NCBI RefSeq assembly: GCF_902506265.1
Contig: NZ_LR733556.1
Span: forward strand, 2,844,510-2,908,509
Source: Flavobacterium sp. 9AF
GTDB taxonomy: Bacteria > Bacteroidota > Bacteroidia > Flavobacteriales > Flavobacteriaceae
Length of the DNA stretch: 64,000 nucleotides
Direction of reading: 5' to 3'
The first letter of the stretch is position 1; each line of letters starts with the position of its first letter. A model generated the notes under the pieces. It was not told the DNA's origin, did no database searches, and saw only the letters and a list, made by a program, of their open reading frames with translations. Below are positions 35,038 to 45,387 of this stretch, piece by piece. The position numbers were made by a program, and so were the translations under genes.

Positions 35038-36075
35038 TTAATCATTTGGAACATGTTTTGAAATAAATTTTTCTGAAGTAGCATTCCATTCGGCAATGGT
35101 TTTATTTTTTTGATTAATTATTTGGACATTCAAATTATTAAAATCATTAATTTTTTTATTTACATCATTAACCATTTTATTAAAATTATCTACTTCTTCT
35201 TTAGTTCTTTCCTTTGCGGATTTACTTTCCAAAGCTGTTTTTGTTTCATGAAATTTAGTATTAAACATATAAAAATCAATTACATTTGGAACATATTCTT
35301 CATTCGTTTTTTTATACATCTCTAATGTTTTAATTGTAATGTTTTTTAATGAAGCATCATTGTTATAGGAATTCATAGTCTTTAATTTTTCTAAACCTTC
35401 ATCAACATAACTTGATAATGTACTTGAATTTTGTTGAATGGCAGCAATATCTTTTTTTTGTACAGAAGCTAAAAGGAGGGCATCTGTAATATTGCATTTG
35501 AAAAAAATTAAATAAGTTTCATTTTGATATTGAAATACTTCATTTGAAATTTTCATCTTTTTTGCAATGTCTGATTCAGAATCATTTAAAATAATATTGT
35601 ATTTTAAAGCAAAACTTTTTTGTGCAACATCTACTTTTTCATATTCTTCAGCCATTTTTTGATTTACTAAATCTTTAGTCATAATGAAAGCTTCCATAAA
35701 ATCATAAGATTGTTCTGCAACTTCTTGCATATCTATAATTTTGCTATAATCTTGACTAATCATATTCTCAGAAAAAATCAAATAATTAATAACAACATCT
35801 CTGTATTCTATATCACTTTTATACCCTTCTTTTAATCCAGATATATTTTTTTTAGCAAGTTGAATGGAATTAAGGAGGCTTTTTCTTGTTGCATCTATTT
35901 TCCTAGCACTTTTTGAATGTGCTACTGATTTAGTATATTTCCACATATTTTTTGCAATATTTTGTTGCTCTTTAGAAATATAGGACAAGTAGTCTATAGG
36001 AGTGGCAATATTTTGTGAAAAACTATTTAATGTGATAAAAAATAGGATTAAAAAAAAACTTTTTTTAAAGGACAT
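35038..36075 (-). CDS. Secreted helical protein (possible LIC11966-type surface protein)
   Basis: 345 residues with a Sec signal (LILFFITLNSFSQ, cleavage near 21) and an otherwise helical, Lys/Asn-rich body. The opening YLSYISKEQQNIAKNMWKYTKSVAHS resembles proteins annotated as LIC11966 family surface proteins, from memory and with modest certainty. No catalytic motif. It lies 5 bases downstream of the S41 peptidase gene, so the two are cotranscribed. Confidence 0.55.
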   Translation of the reverse strand: MSFKKSFFLILFFITLNSFSQNIATPIDYLSYISKEQQNIAKNMWKYTKSVAHSKSARKIDATRKSLLNSIQLAKKNISGLKEGYKSDIEYRDVVINYLIFSENMISQDYSKIIDMQEVAEQSYDFMEAFIMTKDLVNQKMAEEYEKVDVAQKSFALKYNIILNDSESDIAKKMKISNEVFQYQNETYLIFFKCNITDALLLASVQKKDIAAIQQNSSTLSSYVDEGLEKLKTMNSYNNDASLKNITIKTLEMYKKTNEEYVPNVIDFYMFNTKFHETKTALESKSAKERTKEEVDNFNKMVNDVNKKINDFNNLNVQIINQKNKTIAEWNATSEKFISKHVPND

Positions 36076-36080
36076 AATTG

Positions 36081-38108
36081 TTATTTTGTTATATTATTTA
36101 ATATTTGAAGTGCTTCATTGATAATTGCACTAGTTTGAATTTCTTCTATTTGTTTTTTTGAGATTTTGTCTGAAAAAGTGGTTTTGAAGTTGTTTTCATT
36201 GTCATATGAATTATTTTCAACTGTAAAATTAAATTTTTCTTTGATGAGTTCATTAGCCTTATTAAATAAGTTAGATGTTTCATGAACATCATTTAGAACG
36301 CCATTAAAATCTAATAATACTATTTTTTCTTTTTTATTTGTTACTAAGTTGTCTATTTCGTTATTAAGATTTATAATTTTTTTAAAATAAGGATTTTCTT
36401 TAATTCGTTCTCTGCTTGAGCGAATTACAGTAGAAAAGTCATTTTCATAGCTTTTATATCTAGAATTGGAAACAATTTCATCATTAGTTAAAACTGTTTT
36501 GAATTGTTTTTCTTTTGGAACTATTTTTTCAAATAAATAGGGAATTTCTATATCGGGTATTGTACCAGTTGCTTGATGACTTTTTCCAGTTACTCTGTAA
36601 AATTTTTGTATGGTTAAGTTTATGAAATCTGTATTTGAATCTGTATCATCTAATGGAACTATACTTTGCATACTGGCTTTTCCATAGGATGTTTTACCTA
36701 CTACTAATGCTCTATTATAGTCTTGTAATGTATTGGCAAAGAGCTCGCTAGCTGAAGCTGAAAATCCATTAATTAACACTACTATAGGTTCATTAAATAT
36801 AACTCCTCTGTTATAATCTTTTAAAATGGTTTTGTTTTTTTTATTATCTACTGCTATAGTAATTGGACCTACATCAATAAACATTCCTGCTAGTTTTATG
36901 GCTTCATCTACATTTCCACCGCCATTAAACTGTAAATCAATAATAAGACCTTTTATTTTATCATTTTTTAATTTTATTATTTCCTTTGCAACATCGTTAG
37001 ATAAAGTATTAATACTAAAATCTGATGAATAAAAACTAGGGATTTTTATATAGCCAAATTTGTTATCTATATTTAATACATAGCTGTAGGCAGTATTTTC
37101 TATTGCTTTCATTATTTTTTTTTCAATCAAAGCAGTATAGATTTCACCATTTCTTTTTCTAAATGTAAATTCTAATTCTTTATAATTATCTGAACTAATT
37201 AGATTTGAAATTTGTTCAAAAGTGCTACAATTAACCAAATACTCTTCATTTTTAAAATTTATTTTAATGACTTGATCACCAGTCTCTATTTTCTCATTTT
37301 CAAAAGCAATACTTCCAGGAATAATTTCATTAACAAAAATTTCATCATTTTCATTAGCTTCAAACAGTAAACCTAGAGAACTATTAGATGAGTTTAAACT
37401 TGAGAGAAAGTTGGATCTATCATCATAAGAATAATAATCAGTATGTGGGTCAAAATAGTTACAAAATGCTTTAAAAAATACTCTTTTTATTTCTTCATGA
37501 AAGTTTTTTTCATCTTTTAAAAGACTTTGAATTTTACATTTGAAGATGCCAAATGTTTTCGTTTTTTCTTGTATAGCTAGTTTGTTAAAATGTAGTTTTA
37601 GGGAATCTGAATTAGTGCTAAGCAACGCAATATTTCTTAAACTTTCATAAACAATCATTTTTTTCAGAATGCGTCTAATTCCTTTCTCATCATTATAAAA
37701 AGAGTTTTCACCCTTAGTAAAAAAAAGAGTATCATTTGTGTTTAGAGAAATATTTTCTTTTTCTAACTGATCAATTATTTTTAATTTTCGTTCTAAGCCT
37801 TTTTTGTAAAAAACTGTAAATTCATCAAGAAAAGAGCAATTCTGATTTAAAATATAGTTGTCAATATTATATTTATGCTTGGAAAGATTTTTATATTCTG
37901 AAAGCAAAAAGATGTTTCTCTCTCTGTCTAATTTTTCAATTATGGTATTAAAAACATATAAAGAAAGACTATCATCAACAGGTTTGGGTTGGTAATGATA
38001 GTCTTGAATAAGCAAATTTATTTTTGTAATAGTGACACAGTTTTCTTGTTTACTTTGTGAAAAAATAAAATGAAAAAAAAATAAGAAGTAAAGTGTCGTT
38101 ATTCTCAT
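36081..38108 (-). CDS. Carboxy-terminal processing peptidase (S41, Tsp/Prc type)
   Basis: 675 residues with a Sec signal. A Tsp-like N-terminal helical region (about 25-235) is followed by a PDZ domain (about 245-330) and the S41 peptidase core. The catalytic Ser lies in FSASASELFANTLQDYNRA (about 449-467) and the Lys in GKTSYGKASMQ (K477). A periplasmic protease that trims proteins from their C-termini. It lies 2 bases downstream of gcvT and 5 bases upstream of the secreted helical protein gene, so all three may share a transcript. Confidence 0.9.
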   Translation of the reverse strand: MRITTLYFLFFFHFIFSQSKQENCVTITKINLLIQDYHYQPKPVDDSLSLYVFNTIIEKLDRERNIFLLSEYKNLSKHKYNIDNYILNQNCSFLDEFTVFYKKGLERKLKIIDQLEKENISLNTNDTLFFTKGENSFYNDEKGIRRILKKMIVYESLRNIALLSTNSDSLKLHFNKLAIQEKTKTFGIFKCKIQSLLKDEKNFHEEIKRVFFKAFCNYFDPHTDYYSYDDRSNFLSSLNSSNSSLGLLFEANENDEIFVNEIIPGSIAFENEKIETGDQVIKINFKNEEYLVNCSTFEQISNLISSDNYKELEFTFRKRNGEIYTALIEKKIMKAIENTAYSYVLNIDNKFGYIKIPSFYSSDFSINTLSNDVAKEIIKLKNDKIKGLIIDLQFNGGGNVDEAIKLAGMFIDVGPITIAVDNKKNKTILKDYNRGVIFNEPIVVLINGFSASASELFANTLQDYNRALVVGKTSYGKASMQSIVPLDDTDSNTDFINLTIQKFYRVTGKSHQATGTIPDIEIPYLFEKIVPKEKQFKTVLTNDEIVSNSRYKSYENDFSTVIRSSRERIKENPYFKKIINLNNEIDNLVTNKKEKIVLLDFNGVLNDVHETSNLFNKANELIKEKFNFTVENNSYDNENNFKTTFSDKISKKQIEEIQTSAIINEALQILNNITK

Positions 38109-38110
38109 AT

Positions 38111-39196
38111 TTATTTTTTATAAAAGGGTAATTTAACCACTTTTGCTTTGATGTCTTTATTTCTAATACGAATAAAAATTTCTGAATCAATAGAAGATAA
38201 AGATGTTGGTACGTAGCCTAAACCAATAGCAATTCCTAAGGAAGGCGATTGAGTTCCTGAGGTTACTATACCTACAATATTACCATTAGCGTCTGCAATT
38301 TCATAATCATGTCTTGGAATACCTCTTTCAATCATTTCAAAAGCGACTAACTTGCGTGAAACGCCTTCTTCTTTTTGCTTTTTTAGATTTTCAGAATTAG
38401 TAAAATCTTTAGTAAATTTAGTAATCCATCCTAAACCAGCTTCTAAAGGAGAAGTAGTATCATTAATATCGTTTCCATATAAACAGAATCCCATTTCTAG
38501 ACGTAAAGTATCTCTTGCAGCTAAACCAATAGGTTTTATGCCATAAGCAGCACCAGCTTCAAATACTTTGTTCCAAATTTGTTCTACTTGGTCGTTTTTA
38601 CAGTAAATTTCAAAACCTCCAGAACCTGTATATCCTGTGGCTGAAATAATAACATGTTCAAATCCAGCAAAATCTGCCACTTCAAAATGATAATATTTAA
38701 TAGCTGATAAATCAATTGAACTTAAAGATTGCATCGCTTGAACTGCTTTAGGACCTTGGATGGCTAATAATGAATAATCATCAGAAAGATTTCTCATTTC
38801 AACATCTAAATTATTGTGAGCTGAAATCCATTCCCAATCTTTGTCTATATTTGATGCGTTTACAACTAGAAGGTATTGTTCTTCTTTAATACGATAAACA
38901 ATTAAATCATCTACTATTCCGCCTTCATTATTAGGTAAACAAGAGTATTGTGCTCTACCAATTTCTAGAACAGAGGCATCATTTGTAGTAACCTTTTGTA
39001 TTAATGCTAAAGCATTTTTACCTGTTAATAAAAATTCTCCCATGTGTGAAACATCAAAAACGCCTACTGCATTTCTTACAGTTTCATGTTCAATGTTAAC
39101 ACCTTCATATTGTACAGGCATATTAAATCCTGCAAAAGGTACCATTTTTGCTCCTAAACTTTCGTGAATGTGAGATAAAGTTGTGTTTTTCATCAT
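38111..39196 (-). CDS. gcvT: Glycine cleavage system T protein (aminomethyltransferase)
   Basis: 361 residues, the usual GcvT length. Recognisable by [15 protein letters not shown] near 46-60, [13 protein letters not shown] (about 187-199), and [11 protein letters not shown] with ERGIPRHDY. It uses tetrahydrofolate to release ammonia from the aminomethyl-H-protein. The H- and P-protein genes are not in the window. Followed immediately by the S41 peptidase gene. Confidence 0.95.
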   Translation of the reverse strand: MMKNTTLSHIHESLGAKMVPFAGFNMPVQYEGVNIEHETVRNAVGVFDVSHMGEFLLTGKNALALIQKVTTNDASVLEIGRAQYSCLPNNEGGIVDDLIVYRIKEEQYLLVVNASNIDKDWEWISAHNNLDVEMRNLSDDYSLLAIQGPKAVQAMQSLSSIDLSAIKYYHFEVADFAGFEHVIISATGYTGSGGFEIYCKNDQVEQIWNKVFEAGAAYGIKPIGLAARDTLRLEMGFCLYGNDINDTTSPLEAGLGWITKFTKDFTNSENLKKQKEEGVSRKLVAFEMIERGIPRHDYEIADANGNIVGIVTSGTQSPSLGIAIGLGYVPTSLSSIDSEIFIRIRNKDIKAKVVKLPFYKK

Positions 39197-39238
39197 TTAA
39201 ATTTTGTGGTGCTAAATTAATTAAATTTAGTGGATATA

Positions 39239-39275
39239 AAAATGTCTGATAAAACATATTATTATCAGACATTTT
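39239..39275 (-). terminator. Terminator of the L,D-transpeptidase gene
   Basis: AAAATGTCTGATA (39239-39251) and TATCAGACATTTT (39263-39275) form a perfect 13-bp stem; U residues follow on the leftward transcript. Confidence 0.85.
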
Positions 39276-39313
39276 ACTAGAGATTGCTAATTTTTCTTTT
39301 TCTTAATCAATTT

Positions 39314-40177
39314 TTATACTTTTTTTGCATTATATTCATCTCTTATTTTTTCTTCTTTTCTAATTTGGTCCCTATGCGGTGCAATAACTTTTTCTAGTTC
39401 TTCTTCAGTTATTGTCAATGCTTTAGGATTACTTTTTAAGGTTAACCAAGGTTTAGGTGCATTGAAATCATATTTTCCGAAAATAATTACGGGTGTTCCT
39501 TTGATTTTTACAACATCTTGATTTTCTAAAACCCATTGTTCAGCAAAATCATAAAGCATTTCAGCATCTTTTTGTCTTAATCGCATACAAGAATGCGAAG
39601 CAGGATAACCAGGTAATTCATATTGATGAAAACCAACCCCAAGACTATTTTCAACATTAAAATTCCATTTTAACAACCATTCATCATTAACAGTACTAGT
39701 TGTTTCTTTTGCTTTCCAATTAGTGAAAAATAAGCCTGTAGGCGTTTGTGCGTTTTCTTTCCCCATATTTGTAGGTCCTTCATGAGTTAGAATTCCATAT
39801 TCATAAGTAGCAAATGTTTCGGTTGGGTAGGAAAAAAAGATTATTTTTTTAATTGAATCTAATGTTTTGACCTCTAATGGAAAAGGTAAGTAAAATTCTA
39901 TATCACCAGAAAGATCTGTTGGAAGTAAAATAGAATCAGTTTTTTTAAGATTTGCTTTATCCATTCTATTTACCGCTAATATAATATCTAGTTCTTTTGT
40001 AGATAAAGAATCAATTGCTAAATTTTTAGTCTTAATGTATGAATAAGTATACTCTTTTGGTTTAATTCTTTCAGGTAAAGCCCTTTTTAACGTAGGCTGC
40101 TGTTCTGATGTGTTGTCTTTATTACATGATGTAAATGCAATAAAAAATAGAAATAATAAGCCAGTAATTCGTTTCAT
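39314..40177 (-). CDS. L,D-transpeptidase (YkuD) lipoprotein
   Basis: 287 residues with lipoprotein signal FIAFTSC (Cys18). The YkuD active-site motif is ASHSCMRLRQKDAE with catalytic C197 and H195. It would act in the periplasm on peptidoglycan stem peptides, forming 3-3 cross-links or attaching proteins. Monocistronic, with its own terminator. Confidence 0.9.
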   Translation of the reverse strand: MKRITGLLFLFFIAFTSCNKDNTSEQQPTLKRALPERIKPKEYTYSYIKTKNLAIDSLSTKELDIILAVNRMDKANLKKTDSILLPTDLSGDIEFYLPFPLEVKTLDSIKKIIFFSYPTETFATYEYGILTHEGPTNMGKENAQTPTGLFFTNWKAKETTSTVNDEWLLKWNFNVENSLGVGFHQYELPGYPASHSCMRLRQKDAEMLYDFAEQWVLENQDVVKIKGTPVIIFGKYDFNAPKPWLTLKSNPKALTITEEELEKVIAPHRDQIRKEEKIRDEYNAKKV

Positions 40178-40315
40178 AGTAATTCATTTTATCGATACTT
40201 TTTGAAAAGTCAAAAAATATTGTTTTTAACATTTGGTAAAATTGAAAAAATTACTGGCCTATTGTTTTATATCATTTTGAATAAAATTTATACAATTATT
40301 AGAATAGTTTTAACT

Positions 40316-41605
40316 CTATTTCAAAAGGTAATCTTTTAAATCTGAATAATCTTTAATAGGAATGCTTTGTTTTACTTTATTTAAAACACTTTGTATCTGT
40401 TTTGGTATTTCTAATGTAACTGACAATGTTGGTTCAACTATATCTAAAAATTTTATAGGATGAGCCGTTTCTAAAAAGAAACCGATACTTTCAGGTTGTA
40501 ATGCTAATGCTCTTTGTAAGCCCAAATAACCCACAGCTCCATGTGGTTCCGCAATATAATGGGAATTGGAATAAATCGATTGCATGATTTCTTTGGTTGC
40601 TTCATCGGAATAAGAATAAGAGGAAAAATCTTTTTCAAACGCCTTTAAATCGTCAGCAAACATTTCTTGAATTCTAACAAAATTACTTGGATTCCCTACG
40701 TCCATTGCATTCGAAATAGTCGCTACAGATGGTTTAGGTTGGTAAACACCATTTCTTAAAAATCTTGGCACCGTATCATTTGCATTGGTAGTGGCTACAA
40801 AATGGTGAATGGGTAATCCCATTTTTTTGGCTAAAATACCCGCACATATATTACCAAAATTGCCACTGGGACAAGATGTAATAATCGGTTTATTGTATTT
40901 TTTTAATTCTTTGTAAGCAAAAAAGAAATAAAACATTTGAGGCAACCAACGTGCAATATTAATTGAATTGGCAGAGGTGAGTTTTTTATCTTTTAAATCC
41001 TGATCTAAAAAGGCCTTTTTAACCATATCCTGACAATCATCGAAAACGCCATCAACTTCTAGAGCCGTTATGTTTTGACCTAATGTAGTAAGTTGTCTTT
41101 CTTGAATATCACTCACTTTTTTAGAAGGGTAGAGGATAACAACATCCACGCCTTTAACCCCTAAGAAACCACTCGCAACAGCACCTCCTGTATCGCCAGA
41201 AGTGGCTACTAGAACTGTATTCTTAGTATCTTTGTTTTTATTGAAATAGCCTAAGCAACGTGACATAAATCGAGCGCCTACATCTTTAAATGCCATAGTT
41301 GGCCCATGAAATAATTCTAATGAAAAGACATTGATTTCAATTTGTACTAAAGGAAATTCAAAAGATAATGTTTCTGATATAATTTTTTTTAAATCGTTTT
41401 CAGGAATTTCATTTCCAATATAAGGTTGAATTGTTTTAAAAGCAATCTCTTCATGAGATAGACTTTCGATAGAATCAAAGAAAGAAGCTTCTAATTTTGG
41501 GATTTCTTCAGGAAAATAAAGCCCTTTATCTGGAGCTAAACCATTGGTTACGGATTCTTGAAAAGAAACTAAATGTTTTTTATTATTTAAACTATAGTAT
41601 TGCAT
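40316..41605 (-). CDS. thrC: Threonine synthase
   Basis: 429 residues. The PLP lysine is in FHGPTMAFKDVGARFM (about 103-118); VATSGDTGGAVASGFLG follows at about 133-149. It converts O-phosphohomoserine to threonine. Last gene of the thrA-thrB-thrC operon, 20 bases after thrB. Confidence 0.95.
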   Translation of the reverse strand: MQYYSLNNKKHLVSFQESVTNGLAPDKGLYFPEEIPKLEASFFDSIESLSHEEIAFKTIQPYIGNEIPENDLKKIISETLSFEFPLVQIEINVFSLELFHGPTMAFKDVGARFMSRCLGYFNKNKDTKNTVLVATSGDTGGAVASGFLGVKGVDVVILYPSKKVSDIQERQLTTLGQNITALEVDGVFDDCQDMVKKAFLDQDLKDKKLTSANSINIARWLPQMFYFFFAYKELKKYNKPIITSCPSGNFGNICAGILAKKMGLPIHHFVATTNANDTVPRFLRNGVYQPKPSVATISNAMDVGNPSNFVRIQEMFADDLKAFEKDFSSYSYSDEATKEIMQSIYSNSHYIAEPHGAVGYLGLQRALALQPESIGFFLETAHPIKFLDIVEPTLSVTLEIPKQIQSVLNKVKQSIPIKDYSDLKDYLLK

Positions 41606-41625
41606 GGTAAATAGATAATGCTTGT

Positions 41626-42543
41626 TTATATTAGTGTAACTCCTTTATCATTTATTTTGGAAAGGTAAATATCAAAAGGAATTTGTGTTTTAGAGTATTC
41701 TTTATGCATCGCTTCAGCAACGGTTTCTGCTATTTGTTTGCCTTCACATAAGGCAAAAATGGAAGGTCCAGCACCCGAAATACCGGATCCTAAAGCACCG
41801 TTTTGGAGTGCTATTTGTTTTACTTTTTCAAAATGTGGAATTAAATGTTTTCTAAAAGGTTCTACTACTACATCTTGTAAAGAACGACTAATTAAAGCAT
41901 AATCCTGAGTATATAAACCCGCAATTAAACCGCCTAAATTTCCCCATTGTGTTATGGCTTTATGAAAAGGAATGGAAGGTTCTAAAACCGCTCTGGCATC
42001 CACCGTTTTAACTTCTATATGAGGATGTAAAACAACAGCATACATTTTTTCAGGACTCGTTATTTTAATCACATCTAAAGGATGATAACCTCTCACTAAG
42101 GTAAAACCACCTAATAAACAGGGTGCTACATTATCTGCATGTTCGCTTCCACTAGCTAAAGCTTCTCCTTTCATAGCAAATTCTATTAATTCAGGTTTAG
42201 AAAAAGGTTTTCCTAGTAATTCATTTACACCAAAAACAGCACCTGCTGCACTAGCAGAGGAACTACCAATGCCACTTCCTGCTTTTATTTTTTTGTGAAT
42301 TTCTATGGCTATACCAAAATCAATATCTCTGTTTTCTATTACAGCTAAAGCTGCAACACCGGCTACATTTTTTGATGCTTCATATGGTAAATCTGCTCCC
42401 GTTATATTTGTAATTTGTATCCCTTTTGTAGCGGTTTTTCTAAATATCATTTCATCACCAATGTTTTCCAAACACAAGCCCATTACATCAAACCCACAAT
42501 TTAAATTGGCTATAGTTGCTGGACAAAATACACGTACTTCCAT
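41626..42543 (-). CDS. thrB: Homoserine kinase
   Basis: I prefer the start at 42543 (MEVRVFCPATIANLNCGFD), giving about 305 residues and a 10-base gap after thrA; the start at 42567 would overlap thrA. The GHMP-kinase motifs are present: KAGSGIGSSSASAAGAV (about 91-107) and GAGPSIFALCEG. It phosphorylates homoserine with ATP. Confidence 0.93.
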   Translation of the reverse strand: MEVRVFCPATIANLNCGFDVMGLCLENIGDEMIFRKTATKGIQITNITGADLPYEASKNVAGVAALAVIENRDIDFGIAIEIHKKIKAGSGIGSSSASAAGAVFGVNELLGKPFSKPELIEFAMKGEALASGSEHADNVAPCLLGGFTLVRGYHPLDVIKITSPEKMYAVVLHPHIEVKTVDARAVLEPSIPFHKAITQWGNLGGLIAGLYTQDYALISRSLQDVVVEPFRKHLIPHFEKVKQIALQNGALGSGISGAGPSIFALCEGKQIAETVAEAMHKEYSKTQIPFDIYLSKINDKGVTLI

Positions 42544-42553
42544 AAGTTCATTT

Positions 42554-45001
42554 TTAAAAGTTACCAATTCGAATCACATCAGCAAATATTCCAGAAGCAG
42601 TTACAGCTGCACCAGCACCAGCACCCTTAATTAAAAGAGGTTGGTCTACATAGCGATCGGTATAAAACTGAACAATATTATCTTTACCTTCTAAATTATA
42701 AAATGGGCTATCAGACGGAATAAATTCTAATCCTACACTTGCTTTTCCATTTTCAAAGGAAGCTACAAATTTTAATCGGCTGTTTTTTGCTTTGGCTTGA
42801 GCCAATAAATTTTCAAAATGCGCATTATGTTTCACTAAAGAGTCAAAAAATGCATCATTAGTTGTGGTGTTCATACATTCTTCCGGAAGAAAACAATTAT
42901 TTTGAATGTCTTCAATTTCCATTTCGTAACCACTTTCTCTGATTAGAATAAGTATTTTTCGAGCCACATCAATTCCACTTAAATCAATCTTAGGATCTGG
43001 TTCTGTGAAACCTTGAACACCTGCTTCCTTTACTACATCATGAAAAGAATAAGTTTCACTGAAATTATTAAAAATAAAGTTTAAACTACCTGATAGAACA
43101 GCTTGAATTTTATGAACTTTATCACCTGAAACAATAAGGTGTTTTAAAGTATCTATAATTGGTAAACCTGCACCAACATTGGTTTCAAAAAGGAACGGAG
43201 CATTATATTTACGAGATAAATTTTTTAAATATTTATAGTTGTCATATTCTGATGAAGCGGCAATTTTGTTACAAGTTACAACTGCAATATTCTCTTTTAA
43301 AAATTGATCATATATAGTTGCTACTTCACTGTTTGCAGTAATGTCAACAAAAATACTATTTCTATAGTTTAAAGTTTTTACTTTATTAATGAAGCTTTCT
43401 CTATTCGCGGTTTCTCCTTCGTTAATTTTTATTTTCCAGTCTTTCAAATCTATACCTTCAGGATCAAAAAGCATTTTTCTAGAGTTTGATAAAGCAATAA
43501 CACGTACATTCAGTTTTAAGTTGTCCTTTAAAAAATCCTTTTGTTGGTATATTTGGTCGATAAATTTTTCACCTACGTTGCCTACTCCCATTACAAAGAG
43601 ATTCAATTGTTTCGTGTTATCTTCGAAGAATCGTTCGTGTAAAGTATTTAGTGCCTTGTGTACATCTTTTTTTGCGATAACAACTGAAATATTTCGTTCT
43701 GAAGCTCCTTGAGCAATGGCTCTAATATTGACATTGTTTTTTCCTAGAGTACTAAACATTTTGCCACTTAAACCTTGGTGATTTTTCATGTTTTCTCCAA
43801 CTAAAGCGACAATGCATAAATCTTCCTCAACAATACAGGCATCTATTTTATGTTGTGCAATTTCAATTTCAAAAGTGCCATCTATTGCAAGTTTAGCGGC
43901 TTCAGCATCTTGGTTTTGAATTCCAATACAAATAGAATGTTCTGAAGAGGCTTGTGTAATGAAGATAACGTTAATATTATGATTTGAAAGTGTTTCAAAT
44001 AAACGCTTAGAAGAACCAGAAACACCTATCATGCCTGATCCTTCAAGTGTTATCAAAGCAATAGATTCAATATGAGAAATTCCTTTTATTGGGTTTCCAT
44101 TGGATTTGTATTGATTTGATATGTAAGTTCCTAAAACTTCAGGTTCGAATGTGTTTTTTATCCAAATAGGAATATTTAAGTCTAAAACAGGTTGTATCGT
44201 AGGTGGATATAAGACTTTAGCTCCAAAATGAGACAATTCCATGGCTTCTTGATAAGTGATGGAAGCAATTGGCTGTGCTTGTTTTACAATTTTGGGATTG
44301 GCTGTAAACATTCCATTAACATCTGTCCATATTTCTAAACTATGTGCTTGTAATGCTGCTGCTAGAATTGCAGCTGTATAATCTGAGCCTCCACGACCTA
44401 AAGTAGTTGTGTTTCCATTTGTTGAAGAAGCAATAAAACCAGGAAAAACGACAACTTGAATACTAATTGATTGAAAATAGCTAATAATTAATTCATTGGT
44501 GGTTTTAAAATCTACAGATGCTTTACCAAAATTTGTATTGGTTTTAATTATTTCTCTACTATCTTTAAATTGAGTTTTTGGTAATACTGCTTGTATTGCA
44601 ACAGCAATAATTTGTGAAGATAACAGTTCTCCAAAACTTAAAATTCTATCTTGAGTTTTAGAGGTTAATTCGCCTAATAAATAACAACCATCTAGTAAAG
44701 TTTTTAAATGATTTAATTCATCATTTAATAAATTATATAAAGTCTCTTTTTTATTTGAATCGATGAGTTTTTCAACTACATCATAATGTTTTGATTGAAT
44801 TTGTTGTAGTAATTTCTTATAGTGTTCATCTTTTGATGCTGCAGTGTTAGAAGCTAAAAGTAGTAAATCGGTTATGCCGCTAAATGCAGACACGACCACT
44901 GCGAGTTTATCTTCTTTGGATTTTTGTGAAATAATTTCAATTACTTTTTTTATGTTTTGTTCATTGGCTACAGATGTACCACCAAATTTTAATACATTCA
45001 T
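42554..45001 (-). CDS. thrA: Bifunctional aspartate kinase / homoserine dehydrogenase I
   Basis: 815 residues. Aspartokinase starts with MNVLKFGGTSVANEQN; GRGGSDYTAAILAAAL and ELSHFGAKVLYPP follow, then two ACT regulatory domains (about 315-465). The homoserine dehydrogenase half begins LFVMGVGNVGEKFIDQI (about 467) with GAGLPIIDTL, and LSGSLNFIF. Feedback inhibition by threonine through the ACT domains is expected. It heads the operon and is preceded by a leader ORF with attenuator-like features. Confidence 0.96.
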   Translation of the reverse strand: MNVLKFGGTSVANEQNIKKVIEIISQKSKEDKLAVVVSAFSGITDLLLLASNTAASKDEHYKKLLQQIQSKHYDVVEKLIDSNKKETLYNLLNDELNHLKTLLDGCYLLGELTSKTQDRILSFGELLSSQIIAVAIQAVLPKTQFKDSREIIKTNTNFGKASVDFKTTNELIISYFQSISIQVVVFPGFIASSTNGNTTTLGRGGSDYTAAILAAALQAHSLEIWTDVNGMFTANPKIVKQAQPIASITYQEAMELSHFGAKVLYPPTIQPVLDLNIPIWIKNTFEPEVLGTYISNQYKSNGNPIKGISHIESIALITLEGSGMIGVSGSSKRLFETLSNHNINVIFITQASSEHSICIGIQNQDAEAAKLAIDGTFEIEIAQHKIDACIVEEDLCIVALVGENMKNHQGLSGKMFSTLGKNNVNIRAIAQGASERNISVVIAKKDVHKALNTLHERFFEDNTKQLNLFVMGVGNVGEKFIDQIYQQKDFLKDNLKLNVRVIALSNSRKMLFDPEGIDLKDWKIKINEGETANRESFINKVKTLNYRNSIFVDITANSEVATIYDQFLKENIAVVTCNKIAASSEYDNYKYLKNLSRKYNAPFLFETNVGAGLPIIDTLKHLIVSGDKVHKIQAVLSGSLNFIFNNFSETYSFHDVVKEAGVQGFTEPDPKIDLSGIDVARKILILIRESGYEMEIEDIQNNCFLPEECMNTTTNDAFFDSLVKHNAHFENLLAQAKAKNSRLKFVASFENGKASVGLEFIPSDSPFYNLEGKDNIVQFYTDRYVDQPLLIKGAGAGAAVTASGIFADVIRIGNF

Positions 45002-45081
45002 GATTGTTTGCTTAAATATAATAATTCAGAATTTTTATTTTTCAAATGAAAAATATATAATATGGGATTATATGTAATTAA

Positions 45082-45183
45082 CTATACCCCGAAAGGGGTA
45101 ATAATTGTTGTCATAGCAAAAGTGCCTATCGAAGTGCCGATAGAAATAGGGGTGATGTAATATTTATTTTTGCTATTTAACAT
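45082..45183 (-). CDS. thrL: Thr/Ile-rich leader peptide (thr operon attenuation, candidate)
   Basis: A 33-codon frame from ATG 45183 to TAG 45082, ending 80 bases before thrA. It carries six Thr and six Ile in 33 codons, concentrated in the segments ITPISIGTSIGT and TTIIT. Those are the two amino acids made from the thrABC product, as in the thrL peptide of enterobacteria. It overlaps two hairpins. The -7-like CAAAGATA complement (TATCTTTG on the minus strand) ends 4 bases before the ATG, so the mRNA may be leaderless. No protein homology was checked; gene symbol by analogy. Confidence 0.75.
   Translation of the reverse strand: MLNSKNKYYITPISIGTSIGTFAMTTIITPFGV
45085..45153 (-). promoter_or_regulatory. 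Competing hairpins in the thr leader
   Basis: On the transcript: CTATCG/CGATAG (plus-strand 45126-45131 and 45138-45143) forms a stem inside the leader ORF, and UACCCC/GGGGUA (45100-45095 pairing with 45090-45085) forms a stem over its stop codon. GGGGU can instead pair with an upstream ACCCC (45153-45149), so the two structures exclude each other. There is no long U-tract after the second stem, so the mode (termination, Rho or translation) is open. Confidence 0.6.
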
Positions 45184-45187
45184 ATTC

Positions 45188-45214
45188 CAAAGATAAAATT
45201 TATTTTTAGCCAAA
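45188..45214 (-). promoter_or_regulatory. Candidate thr operon promoter
   Basis: Minus strand: TTTG (45214-45211), 15 bases, then TATCTTTG (45195-45188), a match to TAnnTTTG. The spacer is shorter than the usual 17-20. The predicted start of transcription coincides with the leader ATG. Confidence 0.5.
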
Positions 45215-45387
45215 AAAATCGTATTAGTATTTTTACGAATAGTTTATTTTACCAACTTTAAAAATCTTTAAAAAATCATTTTAATAATTTTGATACCCTA
45301 TGATTATCAATATGATAATAAAATAGTAGTTAAAAATCTTGCATTTTAACATTTGTTTGTAGAATTTTGACGTTTTAAATGCAAAAA

